Shown piece after piece: positions 26,309-32,452 of a DNA stretch of 32,452 bases. Source of the stretch: RGIG4140 sp045638265. Lineage in GTDB: Bacteria; Pseudomonadota; Alphaproteobacteria; CAAHEQ01; UBA3637. Under the pieces are notes generated by a model that was not told the DNA's origin, did not search any database, and saw nothing but the letters and a program-made list of their open reading frames with translations. Where the stretch lies: positions 1 to 32,452 of the forward strand of contig JAZUBA010000076.1 in the NCBI GenBank assembly GCA_045638265.1, read 5' to 3'. Each line of letters opens with the position of its first letter. Position 1 is the first letter of the stretch. Both the position numbers and the translations under genes were made by a program.

Positions 26309-26536
26309 ATGCAAAAAAATAAAGATTATAATAAACAAGAGAAACCATGGGATTCATTCCGCAGTGCGGGGTTGGAGCTATTGGGTGCGGAAAGGTTGGT
26401 GTTGGAATTTTTGCACCATAACACCATGCAAGACGAACAAATACGCCCAACGACAAAAATAACATTGTATGAATTCCGGAAATATCTTGAAGAAAAAAAA
26501 GATACATTGGACGAATACTTTGAAGACCAGCTTTAA
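26309..26536 (+). CDS. Unknown small protein after terminase
   Basis: The 75-residue protein reads MQKNKDYNKQEKPWDSFRSAG then LELLGAERLVLEFLHHNTMQDEQ and ITLYEFRKYLEEKKDTLDEYFEDQL. It is acidic and helical, with no TGA codon and no recognised domain. It starts 8 bases after the terL stop and is part of the same transcript. Confidence 0.6.
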   Translation: MQKNKDYNKQEKPWDSFRSAGLELLGAERLVLEFLHHNTMQDEQIRPTTKITLYEFRKYLEEKKDTLDEYFEDQL

Positions 26537-26551
26537 AAATTAAACATATAA

Positions 26552-26737
26552 ATGGAAGAAAAAGAAATTCAAAACAAATGCCGTGCATGTTGAAAGTATA
26601 TCAGAAAAGAAAATTTATGGTGTATGGAATGCAGAGAAAAAGTGGATAAAGATTTTATGAAAGAGACGGATTACGGGTTCGATTATCATTTCAGATATTA
26701 CCAACAGCACAAAGAAGAATACAAAAAATGTTTTTAA
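26552..26737 (+). CDS. Small zinc-ribbon protein
   Basis: The 61-residue protein contains NKCRACGKYIRKENLWCMEC (residues 8-27): two CxxC pairs 14 residues apart, a compact zinc ribbon or knuckle. The Gly of CGK is a TGA. The rest is charged and aromatic (DYGFDYHFRYYQQHKEEYKKC). Such proteins often bind nucleic acid or regulate transcription. Its place between terminase and the lipoprotein gives no specific hint. Confidence 0.62.
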
Positions 26738-26755
26738 TTCTTAATCATATATATT

Positions 26756-27118
26756 ATGACAGAAAAAAGAGAATTCAACGGTGAAACACAATTTACGAAA
26801 TTGTGAGACAACCAATTCAAGGTTGAAAAAGACACGCATGCCGTTTCAGAAATAAATGCGTTGGATCAGTTCAAATTGCTTGCAGACGCAATGAATAAAA
26901 TCAAAAGCATGATACAGCAAGCAAAAACAATGCAAGATTCAGTAAAACAACACGTTGATTGGTATAATACACGGGTTGAAATATTGAATAAAGCAAAAAA
27001 GGAGTGCGGATTCGATTATAAAGATTTGGTTGCAATTGACATGAAAGACCTTGAAAATCTTATAACATGCGATCCAACAAAATTGCCAAAAATAGACCTT
27101 GAAAAGGAAGAAAAATAA
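26756..27118 (+). CDS. Unknown helical protein before the terminator
   Basis: The 120-residue protein starts MTEKREFNGETQFTKLGDN and is helical (LDQFKLLADAMNKIKSMIQQA, KTMQDSVKQHVDWYNTRVEILNKA), ending CDPTKLPKIDLEKEEK. No family is recognised. It is the last gene before an intrinsic terminator at 27139-27187, which ends the terminase transcript. Confidence 0.6.
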
Positions 27119-27138
27119 ATTATTAATTAATTACCAAT

Positions 27139-27186
27139 ACGAGCTTGTGCCTCTTAACAATGCAAAAAGAAAGCTCGTTTTTTTAT
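27139..27186 (+). terminator. Intrinsic terminator upstream of the lipoprotein
   Basis: ACGAGCTT (27139-27146) and AAGCTCGT (27171-27178) form a perfect 8-bp stem with a long loop, followed by TTTTTT. It ends the terminase-side transcript and isolates the lipoprotein gene. Confidence 0.75.
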
Positions 27187-27219
27187 TTGAAAAAATTCTC
27201 ATATTATATATAAGAGAAT
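27187..27219 (+). promoter_or_regulatory. Lipoprotein promoter with operator-like dyad
   Basis: TTGAAA (27187-27192), 16-base spacer and TATAAG (27209-27214). The dyad ATTCTC ... GAGAAT (27195-27200 and 27214-27219) covers the spacer and -10 box, where a repressor could block transcription. A private promoter fits a gene expressed separately from its neighbours. Confidence 0.5.
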
Positions 27220-27244
27220 CAATTTACTTATTAACACTTGCAAC

Positions 27245-27826
27245 ATGAAAAAAACAAGTTTATTATTAATTGCAATTTTCGTAATGACATTATGCGGTTG
27301 CCAAAGTGAGCCAGTGCAACAATTAACAACAGAAAATGAAACATTAAAAGAAGTAACCACGGAAAAACAAGAAGCAAAAGAGCAAAAAGAAGAAATTGTT
27401 TATTTGGACGACGAAAACGCCGGATTTGTTCAAGGTGATATTGTTCGAGCACCAATGAGCGTTGAAGAAGCGGACACGTTGAAAAGTAAAAATAAATATT
27501 CGGAAGATTTGGTTGCTTGAAATTTCTCAAAATATTTAATTGTTGAAATTGCCGTTGTAAATCAAGGAACAGAAAAAGCAATGTGGTTTTCAAGCGATGT
27601 TTCGGAAGTTATAGATTCCAAAGGAAGAAAATATAACGTATTGAGCGAAGCAACAAGCGAAATATATTTTGACGATTTAATAACATTTGTTGATTTAAAA
27701 CCTTCAATTCCAGTTGTTTGAAAAGTTGTTTATGAAGTTGCCAAAGATTCCGAAGGGTTTTATTATGAAACGGAAGATAAAACATTCAAAGTTATGTTAC
27801 AAAACCGCAATGAAAATAACGAATAA
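27245..27826 (+). CDS. Phage lipoprotein (DUF4352-like), moron candidate
   Basis: The 193-residue protein has a lipoprotein signal: MKKTSLLLIAIFVMTLCGC, lipobox LCGC with Cys19 as lipidated residue. A Glu/Thr-rich linker follows, then a beta domain KYLIVEIAVVNQGTEKAMWF and VIDSKGRKYNVLSEA, the pattern of DUF4352 (immunoglobulin-like) lipoproteins. It would be anchored outside the cell membrane. It has its own promoter and is flanked by terminators between the terminase and portal blocks, the signature of a moron. Phage lipoproteins often block superinfection; that role is inference. Confidence 0.75.
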
Positions 27827-27851
27827 AATTTAATAAATTTTTGTAAATTAT

Positions 27852-27880
27852 AAAAGCACCGTTTAAAAGCGGTGTTTTTT
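27852..27880 (+). terminator. Intrinsic terminator after the lipoprotein
   Basis: CACCG (27857-27861) and CGGTG (27870-27874) form the core of the stem, extended by A-T and G-U pairs between AAAAG and TTTTT, with an 8-base loop and a run of T. It ends the lipoprotein transcript. Confidence 0.75.
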
Positions 27881-27895
27881 GTTTAATTTCAAGCT

Positions 27896-27922
27896 TTGAT
27901 ATTTTACATTCGTGATTATAAT
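27896..27922 (+). promoter_or_regulatory. Phage promoter, copy B (head genes)
   Basis: TTGATA (27896-27901), 15-base spacer, TATAAT (27917-27922). The segment from 27890 is nearly identical to the promoter at 11991-12023. It follows a terminator and precedes the portal gene by 30 bases, so it should drive the whole head-tail operon. Confidence 0.75.
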
Positions 27923-27951
27923 GCATTGTGTTTAAATGGAAATAATCATGC

Positions 27952-29181
27952 ATGAAAATTTTCAACCGGAATATTTCAAGAATCAATAAAAAGAGCATTG
28001 CAAAGAATTATTGATTGGATTTGTCTTTGTTATTCAATAACGATGTTGTTTTTTCAAAACAAACATTTTATGATCTATACGCAAAAAACGGTGATATTCG
28101 CCAAGCCGTAAAGAAAATTGCCGGAAGTGTTGCGAGAAATTGAATATATTTACAAGACAATGACAGACAAACCGTTGACGATAATGTTTTAACGGATCAA
28201 GTTTCAGATTTGTTTAAAGCTCCAACATTTGCAAAGTTCAAAATTGATTTATACAGAAATTATTTAATTTCATGAGAATTATATATTAAACCATTGAAGA
28301 ATGCTTTTGATGAAACGATCAGATTTGACGTTATAGATTCAAGGGCGGTTACAAAAATAATTAGTAATGGTGTTATTACATGATACAGAGTGGTTGAAAA
28401 AGACGGCGTAAAAATTCAAGAATATAAAGCCGATGAAATCGCATACTTCAAATATGAAGACGATATAAACAATTCGTTAAATGGAATGTGAATTTTAACA
28501 AGCGTATTATATGACGCAGTGTTGGATTTGGAAGCATTAAAAACGAATTACAGTTTATACAAGAACAGTGCAAGACCAGATATGTTGTTATTGCTTGACG
28601 GAAATTTAAGCGAAGAAGAACAGCAAATCGCAACGGATAAATTCAGAGCACAATTTACATGAAGCAACAACGCACATAAAGTTATTGTTGGGGGTGGAAT
28701 TCAAGATATTAAAACACTTTCATTGACCGCAAGGGATATGGAAACAATAAACCAAAGGAAATTAACAACGGAAAAAATAAGTGCAACGTTTGGAGTTCCA
28801 AAAGCGATGTTATGATACGTTGAAGATGTGAATTATAACAATGGACAAAACCAAAAGGAAGAGTTTTTGGAAGGAACAATAAAACCATTCGAGCAAGATT
28901 TCGACGCAATATTGAATAAATTATTGCAAATGTTCAAGCCGGATATATTCAACAAATATTGGATAAAATCAGATTCCGAACAATTAAAGGAAACGCAAGA
29001 ATGGTTGAATGGACAAAGGGCGGATGTGTTGGCGTGAATAATAACAATAAACGAAGCAAGGGTTGACAGATGATTGGAAAGGGTGGAAGATGAAAACGCC
29101 GACAAATTAATTACTTCAAGAAATCAAGTATTATTGGAAGATATAGCATTGGACGCAGTTTTACCATGAGATGAAATATAA
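27952..29181 (+). CDS. Portal protein (HK97 type)
   Basis: The 409-residue protein starts MKIFNRNISRINKKSIAKNYG. It has the HK97-portal pattern: VKKIAGSVARNGIYLQD, then DLYRNYLISGELYIKPLKN, MGILTSVLYDAVLDLEAL, LLLLDGNLSEEEQ, ATFGVPKAMLGYVEDVNYNN and IKPFEQDFDAILNKLL. 'fgvP..mlG....nYnn.eq....f...ti.P....ie..l' is the conserved clip/wing region. It forms the dodecameric DNA gate. I chose ATG 27952 because its frame carries the conserved body; the ATG at 27936 opens only a 17-residue frame. Gly in VARNG and LISG are TGA. Confidence 0.92.
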
Positions 29182-29184
29182 AAA

Positions 29185-30006
29185 ATGCTTTCGCAAGATT
29201 ACAGAAATTTATTACGCAAGGAATCGAAAATATACACGATTATTCAAAAATCGTTTAAAAAGCAAAGAAAGTATTTGGAAGAACATGTTCAAGACTTATA
29301 CGAAAACCACATATACTTGATAGCAACAGAATATAATGTGTTACAAAATGAAAATGTGAATTTATATCCGAAAAAAGACCGACAAAATGAAATACGGGGC
29401 GACGAACCATTAAGCGGATTTTGGAGAGCAATGGGAATAATGGATTTAATAAACGATTTGGAATTACCTTTGGAGAAAGTATTCGAGCGTGGTTATAAAA
29501 CATCATACAGAAAATTTGCAAGGTTATTAAGTGAAAATGCAATCGAATATTATCCAAATTTGCCAAGTGAATATGCAAATAAACGGTGAGATTTACAGCT
29601 TTCAAATTATAAAGGAACAATAAGTTATACAACAAAATGGGACGTAATAAATATATTGAAGAATGGAATTGATAATCACGAATCATGGGGAACAATACAA
29701 CGCCAAATATTCGCATTGGACGACAAATTGTTTGGGTTACCACGTGCAAGAGCAATCGCAGTAACTGAAACAGCCAAGGCGTATGAATACGGAAACAGAC
29801 AACCAATTCAAGCATTGCAAGACGCATGAATTGAAATGGAAAAGAAACGGTTGACCGTATGAGACGAGCGTGTAAGACCGGAACACATGGAATGCGAAGA
29901 AGAAGGGCGAGTTCCAATTGATTATGAATATCCAAGTGTTTGAGTTGATATGCCACCATGATGAGTCAATTGCCGTTGCACCTTGCAATACCAAAGAAAG
30001 AGATAA
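29185..30006 (+). CDS. Minor head protein (Mu F / SPP1 gp7-like)
   Basis: The 273-residue protein has a helical N-terminal part (LLRKESKIYTIIQKSFKKQRKYLEEH) and a C-terminal domain with RARAIAVTETAKAYEYGN, LTVGDERVRPEHMECEEE and VDMPPGGVNCRC (residues about 190-270). 'R...ia.Te...a...g' followed by 'W.t..De.vRp.H' and 'pP.gvnCrC' is the hallmark of the Mu F-like minor capsid family, which rides with portal and helps DNA ejection. It starts 3 bases after the portal stop. The glycines in TVGDE and PPGGVNC are TGA. Confidence 0.9.
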
Positions 30007-30030
30007 ATTTTATTCATTAATATTTACCAA

Positions 30031-31296
30031 ATGAAATTTAAACTTATCAAGGACAAAGAGTTCTTTCAAATCGTATGTGATCAGAAATCAGTAAAAGAAA
30101 TCACAGACGGAGAAACCAAAGCATATGAAATAGAATGATATGCTTCAACAAAAGACAAGGATCGTATGAATGATGTTGTTGAACCAACAGCATTTGAAGA
30201 AACTTTAAAGCAATACATGACAAATCCAATTGTTTTATTGCAACATGATATGGATAAACCAATTGGAACAGTTACGGAAGCAAGTATTGACGAAAAGGGG
30301 TTATTCATAAAAGCCAAAATAACGGAAGATACGGACGGCGTATTTTCAAAATTGAAAAATGGTGTATTAAGAACATTTTCAATCGGTTATTCAGTAAAAG
30401 ATTATGAAACAATCGAAAATGTGGATTCCGAAGGAAATTACAGTTACACAAATATTATTAAAATGCTCGAATTATTTGAAATTTCTCTTGTTTCAGTTCC
30501 AGCAAATCCATTCGCATTGGTAAAAAGTTTTGATTCATGCTTTAAAGCGGAAGAAGAAATCGAAACCAAAGAAGAAGAAAAAGAAGAAAACGTTGAAGAA
30601 ATACCAGTTGAGAATGAAGGGGGAAACGAAACAAGCGAAGTTGAAGAAGAAAACCAAGAGAATGTTCAAGAAGAAGAAAAAACGGAAGAAAACAAAAACG
30701 TTGAAGCCGACGAAAAGGTGGAAGACGAAGAAAAAGAAGAAATTGAAGAAGAAGTAAAGGAAGAAAGCGAAGAAGAAACAAAGGAAATTGAAGAAAAAAC
30801 GGAAGAAATCCCAAACGAAGAAGCGGAAACGCAAGAGACTTGCGAAGAAGAAGCCGAGAAAGTGGAAGATAACGAAAAAGCAGATGAAAATTCTGAAATA
30901 TCAACGGATTGCGATTGCGACAATTCTGAAAATGTTGCTGAAAATGTAACAGACGATGAAAACGTTGGTGAAACAAACAACGAAGAAGTTGTTGAAGCGA
31001 GCAAATCAATAAATGTTGAAACGAAAGGTTTGGAAATTGCTGAATTCAAATCTTTTGTTAAATCAACCAATGACAAATTGGCTGAAAAAGACGAGCAAAT
31101 CAAGAAATTACAACAGCAATTAAACGATCATCAAGAATTGATGAAAAGTGCAATTGAAGTTATGGTTCAACTTGACCACGCCGTAAAAAATACAGCAATT
31201 CAATCATGAAGTTCTTATCAAGCACCAGCAACAAAGAACGCATGACCATATGGAAAAGTTGCAGATTTAATTAAAAAAGTGCAACAATCCAAATAA
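30031..31296 (+). CDS. HK97 prohead protease with acidic scaffold-like tail
   Basis: The 421-residue protein begins with a U35-type protease: YEIEGYASTKDKDRMNDVV, NPIVLLQHDMDKPIGTV with His72, NGVLRTFSIGYSV with Ser117 and ELFEISLVSVPANPFA. Residues about 170-320 are an extreme Glu/Lys block followed by a coiled coil (DKLAEKDEQIKKLQQQLND). In HK97-like phages the protease is about 200 residues and the scaffold is the capsid's delta domain or separate. Here the scaffold seems fused to the protease. The reading frame opposite is an artefact of GAA repeats. The capsid gene follows. Confidence 0.88.
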
Positions 31297-31325
31297 TTAT
31301 TTTAAATCATTAATATTTTACAAAC

Positions 31326-32402
31326 ATGAATATTAAAGAATTAGTTTTGAAAGCAAAAGAGCTTTCATGAATAGAAGTAAAAGAAGACGTTGTTGAAGAA
31401 ACAAAAGCCAATGAAGTTATGCATACAACAAACACTTGATTTGGTGCTGAATTAATCCCAACAAACGTTGTTCTTGATCCAGCTTTGGATTTATTACCAA
31501 AGTATTCTTCATTATTAAACTTGTTACCATGAAATCATGGAAACAATATGCCAGTAAGCGCAAAAGTTCCAGTAATTGGAGAAGCTGATTTATTCGCTGG
31601 AAACAGTGAATGGACAACTGGTGCATATTCTGTTACACCAGCTAAAAATTGACCAGCAACTGGTGATGTAACAATCACACAATGACAATTCATATTCGAC
31701 ATTGCTCTTTCTTATAGAGAAGTTGAATATTCTGTTGTTGATGTTGAAGCTATAATTAGAGATAGAATCAACAGAGCAGCCGCAAGAACAATCGACGCAG
31801 TTATTATTAACGCCGACGATACAGCTTCTTGAAGCGGAAATGTAAACGGAACATATTCAGGAAATCCATATTTCACACAGCAAGACAACTGAATAAGAAT
31901 GGTTGGAATTGCAAATACTGGAGTTTCTGTTGGAACATTTACAAGTGCTTCATTACTTGCAGTTAAAAACGTAATTGACGCATGATACCAAGCAGATTTA
32001 TCAAATCTTTTGTATATTATGCCAGCTAACGTTTACAACAAGACACTTGCATTAAGCGAAGTTATCACAATGGATAAATTCGGACCAAATGCAACTGTTG
32101 TAACTGGTGTATTAGCAAAAGCATTCGGAATTGATGTTTTGGTTGCAAGAGATCGACCAGCATTAACAAATACAAGTGGACTTGTTGACGCAACAGCCGC
32201 TAACAACACAAAAGGATCATTTGCTTGTATTTATAAACCAGCAGTTCAATATGGATTTGGACAACCATTAAAGCTTTACTTAACTGAATGCCCAGGAAAG
32301 TGATATATAATCACAGCAACAATGGAATTCGGATTTGCAATTGCTGACGGTGTTGCATGACTTGGAAATACTGTTGGAATCTGAATTAATATGACAGTTT
32401 AA
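31326..32402 (+). CDS. Major capsid protein (HK97 fold)
   Basis: The 358-residue protein follows the protease and precedes the head-tail connector across the circle junction. It starts MNIKELVLKAKELSGIEVKEDVVEETKANEVMHTTN and continues FGAELIPTNVVLDPALDLLPKYSSLLNLLPGNHG, NMPVSAKVPVIGEADLF, a spine-helix-like EVEYSVVDVEAIIRDRINRAAARTIDAV, LLYIMPANVYNKTLA, TVVTGVLAKAFGIDVLVARD and a final GFAIADGVAGLGNTVGIGIN. This is the order of N-arm, E-loop, spine helix, P-domain and A-domain strands in HK97-type capsids. A short N-arm of about 40 residues may be the cleaved delta region (inference). Confidence 0.85.
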
Positions 32403-32452
32403 TTTGTTATTAGAAATTCAAAATAAATTCTTCACATCATGAAGGGGGGCGG
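32312..32452. repeat. Terminal direct repeat (circular overlap), right copy
   Basis: This is the second copy of the 141-base direct repeat. Here it sits in its natural context at the 3' end of the complete major capsid gene. Joining the two copies gives a circle of about 32,311 bp in which the head genes run continuously from protease through capsid to the head-tail connector. Confidence 0.95.

Noticed and set aside
27936..27989. 17-residue frame starting at ATG 27936 before the portal.
   Set aside because: It overlaps the portal start in another frame and shows no content; the portal ATG at 27952 is favoured by the conserved body.
15541..28041. Shared TGTTATTCAATAAC at 15541 and near 28028.
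   Set aside because: A 14-base match is not rare in AT-rich DNA of this size and the second copy codes for LFNND in the portal.
14048..31103. Long open frames on the - strand, for instance opposite the protease tail and minor head protein (29255-29959, 30535-31103).
   Set aside because: They run opposite confident genes, have low-complexity composition (Phe/Leu-rich from GAA and TTC repeats), and show no family motif.
1..32452. TGA as tryptophan (mycoplasma-type code).
   Set aside because: TGA falls on invariant glycines in many families, while Trp positions are TGG.

Overview
The window reads as one complete, circular genome of a tailed dsDNA phage (HK97-type siphovirus) that uses a recoded genetic code. 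The first 141 bases are identical to the last 141 (1-141 = 32312-32452), so the molecule is circular or circularly permuted with a unit length of about 32,311 bp. The DNA is AT-rich and every gene I can support lies on the + strand.

TGA is read as glycine; only TAA and TAG act as stops. The positions where TGA falls are invariant glycines of well-known families: TGLR of the integrase, VPIG of the reverse transcriptase, the Walker A motif of the terminase, the GGPV/VGEKGPE signature at the tape-measure C-terminus, TGxLRRSI of the HK97 gp10-like protein and CxxCGK of the HNH nuclease. Tryptophan is TGG throughout. Among known bacteria this code (table 25) is used by Absconditabacteria (SR1) and Gracilibacteria, so the likely host is one of these ultra-small CPR bacteria. 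The host assignment is inference.

Layout, starting at the terminase: terS-terL (24375-26300), three small genes, a terminator-flanked lipoprotein gene (27245-27826), a promoter, then portal, Mu F-like minor head protein, HK97 protease fused to an acidic scaffold-like tail, and major capsid protein (27952-32402). Past the circle junction come head-tail connector, head closure, gp10-like, tail terminator, major tail protein, a frameshifted tail-chaperone pair, tape measure, distal tail protein, tail hub and a large receptor-binding protein (207-10324).

The receptor-binding protein ends in an FGE/C-type-lectin-like domain carrying the variable repeat of a diversity-generating retroelement (DGR). 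The template repeat (10589-10710), a structured RNA segment and the reverse transcriptase (10865-11986) follow directly. A second copy of the phage promoter element then precedes membrane-protein genes, a small HNH-like protein and a papain-like candidate endolysin (12073-14199). Next come a tyrosine recombinase (14419-15351) and a 500-base noncoding control region (15352-15847) with a probable small RNA and a large A-B-A'-B' stem arrangement. The early block (15848-24354) holds a replisome-organizer-like protein, an ERF recombinase, a membrane-anchored lysozyme-like protein, zinc-finger and HNH proteins, a ParB-like protein, a Mom-like DNA-modification enzyme interrupted at a run of nine G, and a Gly-type tRNA.

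The main discoveries proposed are: a DGR working under a code in which TGA is sense; a possibly phase-variable Mom-like DNA-modification gene next to a ParB-like gene; two noncoding regions with crossing complementary stems; a duplicated phage promoter element; and a lipoprotein moron between terminase and portal.
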